Shown here piece after piece: positions 32,529 through 42,087 of a stretch of 64,000 bases of DNA (within the stretch, counting starts at the first letter, position 1; every line of letters starts with the position of its first letter). The DNA is from Labilibaculum antarcticum. Lineage in GTDB: Bacteria > Bacteroidota > Bacteroidia > Bacteroidales > Marinifilaceae. The stretch is from contig NZ_AP018042.1 in assembly GCF_002356295.1 (NCBI RefSeq), positions 4,992,361 through 5,056,360 of the forward strand, given 5' to 3'. The notes beneath the pieces were generated by a model. The model saw only the letters and a list, made by a program, of their open reading frames with translations. It did not search any database and had not been told where the DNA came from. A program made the position numbers and the translations under genes.

Positions 32529-33038
32529 TTAGTGAGTCAGCGGACATTTCTCTTTTATCTCATCGCGAAGCTGTTCCAAAATTGTTACTGTATTCGATAA
32601 ATAATCCAAATATGGAGTTTCGTGGTCCTCAATATATTGTGGCTCATTTTCTTTTGTAATTTCATTGGCTAGTTTCTTGTGATCCAATATCTGTCCAACC
32701 AATAAATGCTCTGTTTTAAAATCAGCAATTTTCTCTTCAATTCTCGCCAAAAACCCAACAGGGGATAGGCTGTAATACTTCTTCCGGTCACCTGGTTCAG
32801 TATGATATACAATCATGTTCGATTTAGTTAGGTTCTGTAGATTGGTCGAGATTGTACTCTTACTCGCTCCTAAAAAATGAACTAAATCGTCAAAAGTGAT
32901 TCCTTTTTCCTTATTCATGAAAAGAGTGGCAAAGATTCTTGCGGCTATAGGGGCAAGGTTTTCCTGCTTCTCCATGAACATTCCAAATCGTTCTACTAAT
33001 ATTTTCTTTTGCTCTTCTAATTGGGTAAGATCCATCAT
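32529..33038 (-). CDS. GbsR/MarR-family transcriptional regulator
   Basis: A 169-residue winged-helix protein: helical dimer arm, then IAARIFATLFMNKEKGITFDDLVHFL, recognition helix ASKSTISTNLQNLTKSNMI and wing HTEPGDRKKYYSLS, followed by a C-terminal helical region. It is the GbsR type of the MarR superfamily. Translation may start at Met2. A perfect inverted repeat and a -7 box immediately upstream suggest it represses its own gene and the efflux operon that follows. The ligand is likely a pump substrate, which is inference. Confidence 0.88.
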   Translation of the reverse strand: MMDLTQLEEQKKILVERFGMFMEKQENLAPIAARIFATLFMNKEKGITFDDLVHFLGASKSTISTNLQNLTKSNMIVYHTEPGDRKKYYSLSPVGFLARIEEKIADFKTEHLLVGQILDHKKLANEITKENEPQYIEDHETPYLDYLSNTVTILEQLRDEIKEKCPLTH

Positions 33039-33057
33039 TTTTGTAAATTTTATGAGA

Positions 33058-33065
33058 CAAATGTA
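33058..33065 (-). promoter_or_regulatory. -7 box TACATTTG of the regulator/efflux operon
   Basis: Matches TAnnTTTG on the minus strand, 20 nt before the regulator start. The inverted repeat at 33069-33092 lies just upstream, between the -7 and the expected -33 element. Confidence 0.6.
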
Positions 33066-33068
33066 CGA

Positions 33069-33092
33069 TTAGTTCGGTTAGTTCCGAACTAA
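33069..33092. promoter_or_regulatory. operator: perfect inverted repeat TTAGTTCGG-6-CCGAACTAA
   Basis: Nine-base arms separated by TTAGTT, overlapping the core promoter. A likely half-site (TTAGTTCG) recurs at about 32514-32521 between the regulator and adaptor genes. This is the expected geometry for MarR/GbsR autorepression. Confidence 0.7.
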
Positions 33093-33382
33093 AAAATGTT
33101 AAAAAAATAGAAAGAAGCTTTCGCAATCGATACAATGGGTAATAACACTCATTAAATCCCGTTGAAAACGGTTTTTTTAAGAAATGTTTAGGCTGAATAT
33201 AAAGCCGATTTGAGAAATGGCTGTTGTTACGAAGCTTAACAGACTACTTATCTAAAGGTGTCTATAGGGGTTAATTCTCTTATTGTTTGTTGCCACAATT
33301 TAAAAGACCAAATAAAATAGATTTTACTCTAAAATATTTGGTCGATTATATAGTCATTAAGTCCCTATTTAGGGATCATGAT

Positions 33383-34468
33383 CTAAAACCATTTTCTCTT
33401 TTTAAAATAGAACAGCATTCCTATTGCCACGCTAAGCATCACAAACCACATAATGAAATAGCTATACTCATAGTGAAGTTCAGGCACTACATCGAAATTA
33501 GTTCCATATATTCCAGCTATAAATGTTAGAGGAATAAAAATGACTGAGAAAATCGTTAGGAATTTCATGATGTCATTCAGTTTACTACTTATGGTTGTGT
33601 GGTAAATATTCAGCTGATCAGAGAGGATTTCCCGGTAACTGTCCGACGATTCATTTGCCTGATTAATATTGTCCTGTAGTTCTCTAAAATGCACATCTGT
33701 TGAATATTCAATTAAGTCCGATTCCATTTTAGAAAGGTTAAGGATCATTTCTTTAGCGGGCTTAATGTTTTTTCGAAGAAAATTTAACTCACGTTTATAG
33801 TTGTTGATATCTTCAATTACCGACTGTTTTGGCTCCAAAAGCAAATTTTCTTCTAAAGTTTCAATCTTTTCACCAAACTCACTAATAATATAGATGTAAT
33901 TGTCGATTACAATATCGAGAAGAGCAAAAGCCAAATAATCTGTCCCTGAATTACGTATTCGTTTTTTCTGCTTTCTGATTCTTCCCCGAACAGGTTCAAA
34001 AACATCGCCTTTTCTTTCCTGAAAGGTAATCAGTACTGTTTTTGTCAAAATTAAACTTAAATTTTCAACCTGAATAAGATTTGTTTCTTCGTCGTGACGG
34101 AGCATTTTAATCGAAATATAAATACAATTGTCATACTCCTGTATCATTGGTCTCGACTGAGTATTCATTACATCTGCCATAATGAGGGGATCCAGGTTGA
34201 AACCTTTTGCAATTTCTTGCATAATGGATGTATTATGAATTCCATCGACATTAAACCAGGTTACGGTATCTTTTTCCTGATACTTGAGCACCTCATTTAC
34301 TGTTGCCATTGCATTCTCTTCAAGATTATTTGCATCAAAATCGATAATACGTAACAACACATTGTCTATTTTTTGTTCTCCCCGAAATAATAATTCGTCT
34401 GGAGAGATGCCAATTTCATGCTTTGACTTTTTTATAAATCTTGCCATTACTTCAAAATTTGTATGCAT
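33383..34468 (-). CDS. CorA-family divalent metal transporter with GTN in place of GMN
   Basis: A 361-residue protein with an N-terminal alpha/beta cytoplasmic domain, a long helix region (about 180-295) and two C-terminal membrane helices; the tail ends KKRKWF, typical of CorA. The selectivity motif at the end of helix 1 reads YGTNF (Gly322-Thr323-Asn324) instead of YGMNF. GxN variants occur in the superfamily (for example GIN in ZntB) and may change ion choice. It follows a CNNM-like gene by 6 nt, which suggests a joint role in Mg2+ or related metal balance. Met8 is a possible alternative start. Confidence 0.88.
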   Translation of the reverse strand: MHTNFEVMARFIKKSKHEIGISPDELLFRGEQKIDNVLLRIIDFDANNLEENAMATVNEVLKYQEKDTVTWFNVDGIHNTSIMQEIAKGFNLDPLIMADVMNTQSRPMIQEYDNCIYISIKMLRHDEETNLIQVENLSLILTKTVLITFQERKGDVFEPVRGRIRKQKKRIRNSGTDYLAFALLDIVIDNYIYIISEFGEKIETLEENLLLEPKQSVIEDINNYKRELNFLRKNIKPAKEMILNLSKMESDLIEYSTDVHFRELQDNINQANESSDSYREILSDQLNIYHTTISSKLNDIMKFLTIFSVIFIPLTFIAGIYGTNFDVVPELHYEYSYFIMWFVMLSVAIGMLFYFKKRKWF

Positions 34469-34474
34469 TAGTTT

Positions 34475-35482
34475 TTATATTCCTTTTAACAATCGGCCTA
34501 AAATATCGGCTCCTGTTATGATATGTTTATTGTCGGTCTTCCAAAATAGAACAATGTCATTTTTAAGCGGACTGTCGGAATTGATATCCATTTTGATTCT
34601 TAATTTCTGGATTACGTTTCCCAGATTATATGAATCATCTGTAATAATTATTGGGACGTGGCAATAATTAATTATTTGCTTCACATCTCCTGAAAATAGG
34701 ATACTGCGAATAAATTCATCGGCATCTAAAACCAATTTTGGAATGTCGTTTTCATCTGTAAAAGTGATCCATTTTTCTCCGGATTCGTTTATTCTTTTCA
34801 AAAAATCATCTTCTGGCTTAGCGGCGTAATCCGGAAATATCAATTTATCATTACTGCTTTTTAAACTGATAATACTTTTGGGGTTGAGAGCTTCACCTTC
34901 ATGCAAAATATTTATATCATCAAGCGAAAAGAAATTAATGGCTCCGGTTCCTTCAATATGGTCAATTTCATTGCCGGTTCCCTCCATGTGCTTTTTTATA
35001 AACATCTTGATGTTCTTTTCCGCAAAGTATTGCACCGATTCTTTCCCAAGCCAGAAATCCAATACAAGAGCACTTGGTTTCGCGACGGGATAAAAAAGGA
35101 TCTGATAAAACTTTAAAATTGGAGTTAAAAAAGAGGCCATTTTTAATGCATTTCTTGAAAAATAAGCCTGAGGTACAATTTCGCCAAAAAGAGTAATCAA
35201 AACCGTAGAAAATCCAAATGAAATAAATCCAGTCATTACCGAATCGGAGAGCAAGGTTAATAAAACATTAATCGCAACATTCCCCCACAAAATAGTAGTT
35301 AACAGGAAATTTGAATCCTTACGCATTTCCAATACTTGCTTTGCACCCATTAAAGATGAAGTTTCCGCCTCAACTTCAAGTCGAAGTCGGGTGAGACTGA
35401 AAAAAGCCAGATTTAGTCCCGAAAACATGGCTGATTGTGTAATGCAAAAAGCAATTCCAATCCAAATTAACATTTCATTCAT
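34475..35482 (-). CDS. CNNM/CorC-like DUF21 membrane protein with CBS-type domain
   Basis: A 335-residue protein: an N-terminal DUF21 domain with three to four helices (MLIWIGIAFCITQSAMFSGL; NVAINVLLTLLSD; GEIVPQAYFSR, in which the conserved GEI-P-x motif is present), followed by a cytoplasmic region that resembles a weak CBS pair. The usual CorC/HlyC C-terminal domain is absent. DUF21 proteins of the CNNM family transport or sense Mg2+. The six-base gap to the CorA-like gene points to an operon. Confidence 0.82.
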   Translation of the reverse strand: MNEMLIWIGIAFCITQSAMFSGLNLAFFSLTRLRLEVEAETSSLMGAKQVLEMRKDSNFLLTTILWGNVAINVLLTLLSDSVMTGFISFGFSTVLITLFGEIVPQAYFSRNALKMASFLTPILKFYQILFYPVAKPSALVLDFWLGKESVQYFAEKNIKMFIKKHMEGTGNEIDHIEGTGAINFFSLDDINILHEGEALNPKSIISLKSSNDKLIFPDYAAKPEDDFLKRINESGEKWITFTDENDIPKLVLDADEFIRSILFSGDVKQIINYCHVPIIITDDSYNLGNVIQKLRIKMDINSDSPLKNDIVLFWKTDNKHIITGADILGRLLKGI

Positions 35483-35753
35483 AAGTTGAAAACTTTCTTC
35501 TTGTTCAAGACAATGAAATTAATACATATTCTGATCATTTCCATTGAATTTTGGTTGCTACCTAATATTTTTAAAAAATGAAGTCATGTTCTCTGTATTT
35601 TCGATGAAAAGGAGTAAGGTAGAAACACAATTAACTTAATGGGTTTTGCAGGTAAAGCAAATTTTGATGTGTGTGTGTGTTAAAATGAATTTAGTCGCCA
35701 ATACTGGAGGTTTTAATTTGGCGAAAGAATGAGATCTTCCTGTCAGTAAACAT

Positions 35754-36482
35754 TTATTTTTTAAGAAATGTATTGATTAAATCCATAAAGGCTTGTCGGT
35801 ACATTTGTCCAATGGGGATTTTCTGGTCACCAATTTCTACTTGATTACCTTCAATTGAATCGATTAATTGCAGAGAGATGATGAAAGATTTATGAACGCG
35901 GGGAAATAGATTTTCGGGTAGCAATTCCTCCATTTTTTTTATGGTGAGCTTGCTTACAATATTTTTTGATTTGGTATGTATCTTAATGTAATCTCCTAAA
36001 CCTTCAATGTATTTAATGTCTTCAAAATTAAGTTTTATGGTTTTTTTGTCAGCCTTAATAAAAATGAAATTCTGACTTGTGTCTGGAGTATTGTCTTGCG
36101 ACACAGTTTGTAAATTGTTTTTTAATTGAAGTTTTTCTTCAATTTTAGAAATGGCTTTAATAAAACGTGGAAATGGTATTGGCTTGTGTAAATAGTCCAT
36201 AACATCTAATTCGTAAGCATCTACGGCATATTCTCGGTAAGCTGTGGTAATAACAACCAATGGTGGATTCACAAGACTTTCTAAAAAACTCAATCCGCTA
36301 AGCTTAGGCATATTGATATCTAAAAACATGGCATCGACACTGCTGTTTCGGAGCACTTCCATAGCTTCCAAGGCATTTTTACACGATTTCACCAAAGTAA
36401 CGTGAGGAATATCCTGAATGTATTTTTCCAATACTTTTCTTGCATGAATTTCATCATCTACTATAATGCAATTTATATTCAT
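35754..36482 (-). CDS. LytTR-family response regulator
   Basis: A 242-residue regulator. Receiver domain: Asp9/Asp10, phospho-acceptor Asp55 in AMFLDINMPKLSG, and the conserved lysine in DYLHKPIPF. The C-terminal LytTR DNA-binding domain has IKYIEGLGDYIKIHT and FPRVHKSFIISL. It overlaps the upstream kinase gene by four bases, so the pair is translationally coupled. Likely targets are the divergent efflux operon starting at 37758 (inference from context). Confidence 0.93.
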   Translation of the reverse strand: MNINCIIVDDEIHARKVLEKYIQDIPHVTLVKSCKNALEAMEVLRNSSVDAMFLDINMPKLSGLSFLESLVNPPLVVITTAYREYAVDAYELDVMDYLHKPIPFPRFIKAISKIEEKLQLKNNLQTVSQDNTPDTSQNFIFIKADKKTIKLNFEDIKYIEGLGDYIKIHTKSKNIVSKLTIKKMEELLPENLFPRVHKSFIISLQLIDSIEGNQVEIGDQKIPIGQMYRQAFMDLINTFLKK

Positions 36483-37534
36483 ATCGATAAGCTTAAATGT
36501 GTAGTGTATTGGTTTTTGGTCTCAAATATTTCGAAAATGTGTTTGTTCGGAAATAACAAATTTAGCCTCTTTCTAACGTTCTCAATTCCTAAACCATCGT
36601 GTTCTTTCGTATTAATTACACCACTTTTTGATTCTAAAGGATTGCTTATTTCAAGATCAATATTGTGTTGTGATATTTTCATGAGAATTTTAATTTCAGA
36701 TGTTTCCAATTCTGATGATATTCCGTGCTTAAATGCATTCTCGATTAGGGGAATAAACAAAAGGGGTGGTATTTTATGTCCAGGATTCTCTCCTTCAATA
36801 TTTAATTGAATGGTAGCAACATCCTCAACTCTTATTGATTCTAATTCAATATAGTTTTTTATAAATTGAATCTCTTTCTCTAGTTGAACTTCTTCATCTT
36901 TGCATTCATAAATCATATAACTAATAAGCTGACTCAATCTTAGAATCATATCTGGAGTTTTCACTGAATCGTATAAACTCATCGAGTAAATATTGTTAAG
37001 TGTATTGAACAGGAAATGTGGATTGACCTGGCCTTTTAGTACGTTTAATTCTGCTTCTAATTGTTCCTGAGCTTTCTCTGTGAATTTTAGATTCTCATCC
37101 TTCAGTTTAATCCATTCTTTTACGAAATGAAATAATGTACTTGATAAGACAAATATATTTGTTTTAAATGTATTCATCATGATGATTTTAGTGGTGTTAA
37201 ATCTGATGAACCTTTTAAATTCTAAATCGGGAAAGTGATAGAATAATAGACTTAATGTTGAGATGGTAAAAACCTCACAAATAATGAATATTAATACATA
37301 TTTGCCATATCTGCCGGTATTCCAATAGCGTGGAATTAAAAACCTTAAATTAAAATAAACCAGAATTGCGATAAATGAATTTTGGATTCCCTCGAACAGA
37401 ATTTCCCTGGGAATTCGCTCTGGATCCATATCGGTAAAACGGCCTAATTCTAATAATAGGAAAACCGACCAAAAGGAAAGGTGCTGAACCCATCTTATCG
37501 AAAATATATGATATAATCTGTCTTTTAAATTCAT
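36479..37534 (-). CDS. LytS-like (His_kinase family) sensor kinase
   Basis: I place the start at 37534 (MNLKDRLYHIF), since the ten codons upstream to 37564 add an odd cysteine-containing leader. It has four membrane helices (about 15-150), then the His_kinase domain with the phospho-acceptor motif NPHFLFNTLNNIYSM, and a HATPase end with PLIENAFKHGIS and GLGIENVRKRL. The family pairs with LytTR regulators, as here. No sensor domain other than the membrane part is present, so the signal is likely in the membrane. Confidence 0.92.
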   Translation of the reverse strand: MNLKDRLYHIFSIRWVQHLSFWSVFLLLELGRFTDMDPERIPREILFEGIQNSFIAILVYFNLRFLIPRYWNTGRYGKYVLIFIICEVFTISTLSLLFYHFPDLEFKRFIRFNTTKIIMMNTFKTNIFVLSSTLFHFVKEWIKLKDENLKFTEKAQEQLEAELNVLKGQVNPHFLFNTLNNIYSMSLYDSVKTPDMILRLSQLISYMIYECKDEEVQLEKEIQFIKNYIELESIRVEDVATIQLNIEGENPGHKIPPLLFIPLIENAFKHGISSELETSEIKILMKISQHNIDLEISNPLESKSGVINTKEHDGLGIENVRKRLNLLFPNKHIFEIFETKNQYTTHLSLSI

Positions 37535-37757
37535 GAAATACAATTTAGTACAGCTAAAGAACAAAATTTAGTTTTTCAAAACACCTTTTGTCGATGAACA
37601 ATGAAAAATGAGCTGCAAACACATGGAATTTTGACTGCAAGCAAAGATACCGACAATTTTTCTTTTGATACAGGTAGATATGGCTCGTTGGCCGATAAAA
37701 TTTATTTCTTAAAAAGGAAGCGGTTACTATTGCTTCAGATTATAAAAAAGAACAGTC

Positions 37758-38867
37758 ATGTTAAAAAGAAAAAGTATCCTTTTAGGAGTAATCGTAATTG
37801 TTGTTTGTTTTGGCATCACATTCGTTTTTGCAGATATGAAGAAAGCACCAAAGGAGAGTGATGTTGTTTCAAAAGAAATAATTGTTCCTGTTCAAACGAT
37901 AAAAAACAGCAAAATAAATTTAGTGCTTTCCGTAGTAGGAAATTTGGAAGCTAGTGATAAAGTAGATGTGTATACTGAAGTTACAGGCATTCTACAGCCT
38001 TCCCAAAAACAATTTTTGGAAGGAGTGCGGTTTTCGGGTGGGGAAGTTCTTTTATCTCTTAACGACGATAAATTCAGATCCGAAGTGTTTTCCCAGCGTA
38101 GTAGTTTTATGAATGAGATTGCGACCATTTTGCCTGATTTAAAGTTTGATTATCCGGAAAGTTATATAACCTGGGAGAAATACCTGAAAGAATTCGACGT
38201 TGAAAAAGAACTGGCTCCCATACCTACTGCACAAAATGAAAAGGAAAAGTACTACTTAGCCGGAAAAAATATTTATACCGATTACTACACAATTAAAGGT
38301 CAGGAAATTGAACTTTCTAAATATCAAATTATTGCTCCTTTTATGGGCGAAGTGATCGAGTCGGATATCAAAACAGGAACCCTAGTAATAGCTGGTCAAA
38401 AATTAGGGGAGTTTGCGAATACAAAAGCTTACGATTTAGTGGTAGGTATCGATCTAAATAGTCTTACTGGTATTAAGGAAGGAAACAAAGTGAATATCTA
38501 TTCAGAATCTACGACAGGTAAATGGTCGGGTGTTGTGCGACGAATTAGCAATAAAGTAGACGATGAAACCCAAATGGTGGATATTTACATTGCAATAAAT
38601 GGGAGTAATCTGAAAGAAGGAATGTTCTTAAGTGCTAATATAGAGCTTAAAAAAGATGTTTTTGGAATTGAGATTCCTCGTAAATTTCTAGTGAATTCAG
38701 AATATGTATTCACGGTTAAGGATGGAGTTATCAATCAGCAACAGGTTTCAGTCGTTCAGAAGAAAACTGATTCTGTTATTCTAGAGGGGTTAGAAGATAA
38801 TGCTTTACTCGTTTTAAAAACAACGGGTATACACAAAGGGATTTCGGTGACTACCCGCGAACAGTAA
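37758..38867 (+). CDS. RND periplasmic adaptor protein
   Basis: A 369-residue protein with an N-terminal helix (7-25) and no lipobox. A biotinyl-lipoyl-like domain (VVGNLEASDKVDVYTEVTGI; IIAPFMGEVIESDIKTGTLV) surrounds an unusually short, non-canonical hairpin (about residues 110-180), followed by a beta-barrel (GKWSGVVRRISNKVDDETQM) and a membrane-proximal domain. It is the adaptor for the adjacent pump. The short hairpin suggests the channel contact differs from AcrA-TolC. It diverges from the LytS/LytTR genes by 223 bp. Confidence 0.9.
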   Translation: MLKRKSILLGVIVIVVCFGITFVFADMKKAPKESDVVSKEIIVPVQTIKNSKINLVLSVVGNLEASDKVDVYTEVTGILQPSQKQFLEGVRFSGGEVLLSLNDDKFRSEVFSQRSSFMNEIATILPDLKFDYPESYITWEKYLKEFDVEKELAPIPTAQNEKEKYYLAGKNIYTDYYTIKGQEIELSKYQIIAPFMGEVIESDIKTGTLVIAGQKLGEFANTKAYDLVVGIDLNSLTGIKEGNKVNIYSESTTGKWSGVVRRISNKVDDETQMVDIYIAINGSNLKEGMFLSANIELKKDVFGIEIPRKFLVNSEYVFTVKDGVINQQQVSVVQKKTDSVILEGLEDNALLVLKTTGIHKGISVTTREQ

Positions 38868-38926
38868 GCGAAACTATTTTTATTCGAAAATTCAGATTAG
38901 TCAGGTAACAACTAGAAAAAAAGTAA

Positions 38927-41900
38927 ATGAAGGCATTAATTAAATATTTTGTAAAATATCCCTTCGCTGGGAACCTTTTGGCTGGAGTGTTCGTTTTATT
39001 GGGAATGTTTGGACTCTTTACGCTAAATTCCTCGGTGATGCCTCAGATTGATCCGGGAATGCTTAGTATTACGGCCAGTTACCCGGGCGCATCCCCCGAA
39101 GAAGTTGAAAAAGGAGTTGCCCTAAAAATTGAAGATAACCTAAAGGGAATTAGTGGAGTAGAGAAGGTTACTTCATCTTCAACCGAGAATTATTGTTCTA
39201 TTTATGTGGATTTGGAATCGGGATACGATCCTAATATAGCCTTACAGGATGTGAAAAATGCTGTAGATGGAATTAGTTCTTTTCCTGCTGCAGTAGAGAA
39301 TATTAGTGTAGCAAAAAGAGAATTCACCATGCTTGCCGTTTCCATGTCGTTGAGTGGTGATATTGATTTAAAAGATCTTAAAACTTATGCCAGATCAATC
39401 GAAAATGATTTAAGAGGCATAGATGGTATTTCCCAGGTAGATTTATATGGTTTCCCTGATGAAGAAATAGAAGTGAGTGTGAACGAGGACGCTCTAAAAG
39501 CCTACAACATTACGATTGATGAGATTTACAACGCAGTTGTTGCAGCAAATATCGAACAAACTGGAGGTACCATTCGTGGAGAAAACGAAGAATTGAGAAT
39601 CCGTGTTAATGAGAAGCAATATTATGCTGAAGGTTTAAAGGATATTGTAGTTCGTTCGCAAGAAAATGGAGGAACAGTTTATTTAAGTGATTTGGCTGTT
39701 GTTAACGACAAATGGAACGAAGAGCCTAATCGGATTTATATCAACGGAGATCCAGCAGTTAAAATTTCAATTACACAGACTTCTCGCGAGGATATTTTAG
39801 TCATATCTGAAACTATAAATAAGTATGTAGCCAAATATAATGAGGAACATGAAGTAGTCAAACTAAATGTGCTTCAAGATAAGTCTTCCTCTATAAAAGT
39901 GATGCAGGATATTCTGGCAAACAACGGAATTGCAGGTTTTCTGCTGGTGCTGTTATTTCTTTCTCTTTTCCTGAACCATCGCCTTTCTTTTTGGGTGGCA
40001 ATTGGGATTCCAATTTCATTCATGGGAATGTTTATGGTGGCCGGGATGTATGGCCTCACACTAAACAGAATTTCCTTGTTTGGGATGATTCTTGTTATCG
40101 GTATTCTGGTGGATGATGGTATTGTTATTTGTGAAAATATTTTTCAGCATTACGAAAAAGGAAAATCAGCCTTACAAGCAGGAATCGACGGTACAATGGA
40201 AGTTATGCCCGCTGTGTTTTCTGCTGTGTTAACAACGATTGTTGCTTTTACTGCATTTTTCTTTATTGATGGTGTTATTGGTGAGTTTTTTCGAGAATTG
40301 GCATTTGTGGTAATATTTGCTTTGATTTTTTCTTTGATTGAAGCATTCCTTATACTTCCCGCTCATGTGGTGCATTCTAAAGCCCTTCGAGCAAATAAAA
40401 AAGAGTCTAAAATTGAGAAAATATCGATGACGGCTGTTTCTTATTTAAGAAGATGGACATATGAACCACTGATTCGTTTTTGTCTAAATAATAAATTGGT
40501 TACCATCGGTTTGGCAATTGGATTATTTGCCATGACTATTGGTGCGTATGAAGGAGGAATTATTAAAACGGGAGATAGTTCTGTTGATAATAATGATTAC
40601 GTAGATGTGGAACTGGAAATGCCTGCTGGCACACCCGAAAATGAAACACTTCTTTACATGCAACGAATTGAGGATGCAGCAATAGAAGCAGGAGAAGAAT
40701 TTCAGGACAAAAGTATAACTGGAGAACCTGTTATTACTGGTACCGAATTGAATATTACAGCCTCGAATGTAGGAACTTTGAAGGTATATTTGTTGGGCAC
40801 CCAGAAAAGAAATTTTTTATCAACAGAATATAGTAATTTAATAAAAGATAAGGTTGGAGAAATTCCTCAGGCTCAGCTGCTCAGTTATACTCAGGAAAGT
40901 CATTTCGGAAAAGCTGTATCAATATCATTGCAGAGTAGCAATTTAGAGGATTTATATCTTGCCAAAAATGAATTCAAGACACACTTATCCAGAATGGAAG
41001 GACTAATGAATGTTCAGGATAATGATGAACTTGGAATGCGTGAGGTGAAATTAAAATTAAAGAAGAGTGCTTATAAGTTAGGCTTAACATTAAGCGATCT
41101 GTCTAGTCAAGTAAGAGCAGGTTTTTATGGAAAGGAAGTACAGCGTTTACAGCGAGGAACCGACGTGGTGAAAGTTTGGGTTCGCTACCCAAAGCAGGAG
41201 CGGTCTTCGGTAGGAAATCTTGAGAATATGAGAATCAGAACCGACGACGGAGGAGAATACTACCTAAAAGATGTTGCTGAGATCATTTACGAAAGAAATT
41301 TGGTTCAAATTAATCACTTAGATGGGCAACGTGAAATTACAGTTGAAGCTGATGCGGCAAATGCAACGGTTAATATGTCCGAAATTAACAGTGAAATTGA
41401 GGATCATATTTTACCCGATTTAAAAGCAAAATATGCAGGCTTACGATTCCGTTACGGAGGTCATGAGGAAAATCTGCAAAAGGCAAAATCTTCAGGAATT
41501 CTAATCGCTCCGGTTATTCTTGTTCTTCTATTTGCCATTGTAATTTTCACATTTCGATCTTATTTTCAAACCATATTAATTTTCACTCTTGTTCCTCTTG
41601 GATTTATTGGTGTAGGATGGGGACACTGGATTCATGGTGTTGCTTTAGATATGCCATCATATTTGGGTATGGTCGCGCTAATGGGCGTAATGGTGAACGA
41701 TTCAATTGTTCTTATAAGTACATTTAACAAGCAATTGAAGACTGGTAAAGAATTCATGACTGCAATTTATGATTCGTGTGTTTCGCGCTTCAGACCCATC
41801 GTCTTAACCTCTTTAACCACCATCATTGGTATTGCTCCTTTAATAGTATCCAATGAACCCGAGGCGAAAATGGTAATTCCTATGGCCATTTCATTAGCTT

Positions 41901-42055
41901 ATGGACTTGCTATAGCTACCTTCTTAAATCTTCTATTATTGCCAGTTTTATTGGTTGCTGTCAACTCCCTTAAATGCAAATACAAATGGTTACTAACAGG
42001 AGTTATGCCATCTCGAGAGAGTGTAGAAACTGCTGTTAAAGAGCTTGAACAATAG
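38927..42055 (+). CDS. RND efflux permease, atypical proton-relay residue
   Basis: A 1042-residue inner-membrane transporter with the usual twelve helices and two porter regions. The start KYFVKYPFAGNLLAGVFVLL, helix 4 motif IGILVDDGIVICENIF with the Asp pair, and helix 10 motif MGVMVNDSIVLIS are seen. In AcrB the residue before N-A/D-x-I is lysine; here it is asparagine, as in a branch of the family of unknown substrate. It forms a complete tripartite system with the genes on either side (spacings 59 and 32 nt). Confidence 0.93.
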   Translation: MKALIKYFVKYPFAGNLLAGVFVLLGMFGLFTLNSSVMPQIDPGMLSITASYPGASPEEVEKGVALKIEDNLKGISGVEKVTSSSTENYCSIYVDLESGYDPNIALQDVKNAVDGISSFPAAVENISVAKREFTMLAVSMSLSGDIDLKDLKTYARSIENDLRGIDGISQVDLYGFPDEEIEVSVNEDALKAYNITIDEIYNAVVAANIEQTGGTIRGENEELRIRVNEKQYYAEGLKDIVVRSQENGGTVYLSDLAVVNDKWNEEPNRIYINGDPAVKISITQTSREDILVISETINKYVAKYNEEHEVVKLNVLQDKSSSIKVMQDILANNGIAGFLLVLLFLSLFLNHRLSFWVAIGIPISFMGMFMVAGMYGLTLNRISLFGMILVIGILVDDGIVICENIFQHYEKGKSALQAGIDGTMEVMPAVFSAVLTTIVAFTAFFFIDGVIGEFFRELAFVVIFALIFSLIEAFLILPAHVVHSKALRANKKESKIEKISMTAVSYLRRWTYEPLIRFCLNNKLVTIGLAIGLFAMTIGAYEGGIIKTGDSSVDNNDYVDVELEMPAGTPENETLLYMQRIEDAAIEAGEEFQDKSITGEPVITGTELNITASNVGTLKVYLLGTQKRNFLSTEYSNLIKDKVGEIPQAQLLSYTQESHFGKAVSISLQSSNLEDLYLAKNEFKTHLSRMEGLMNVQDNDELGMREVKLKLKKSAYKLGLTLSDLSSQVRAGFYGKEVQRLQRGTDVVKVWVRYPKQERSSVGNLENMRIRTDDGGEYYLKDVAEIIYERNLVQINHLDGQREITVEADAANATVNMSEINSEIEDHILPDLKAKYAGLRFRYGGHEENLQKAKSSGILIAPVILVLLFAIVIFTFRSYFQTILIFTLVPLGFIGVGWGHWIHGVALDMPSYLGMVALMGVMVNDSIVLISTFNKQLKTGKEFMTAIYDSCVSRFRPIVLTSLTTIIGIAPLIVSNEPEAKMVIPMAISLAYGLAIATFLNLLLLPVLLVAVNSLKCKYKWLLTGVMPSRESVETAVKELEQ

Positions 42056-42087
42056 TATTTATTTTAGTAAAAAAAGAGATCCTTATA

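Noticed and set aside
37601-37861. 86-codon plus-strand frame before the adaptor gene
   Set aside because: It overlaps the adaptor start in another frame and has a lysine-rich, motif-free product; the divergent promoter region is a better explanation.
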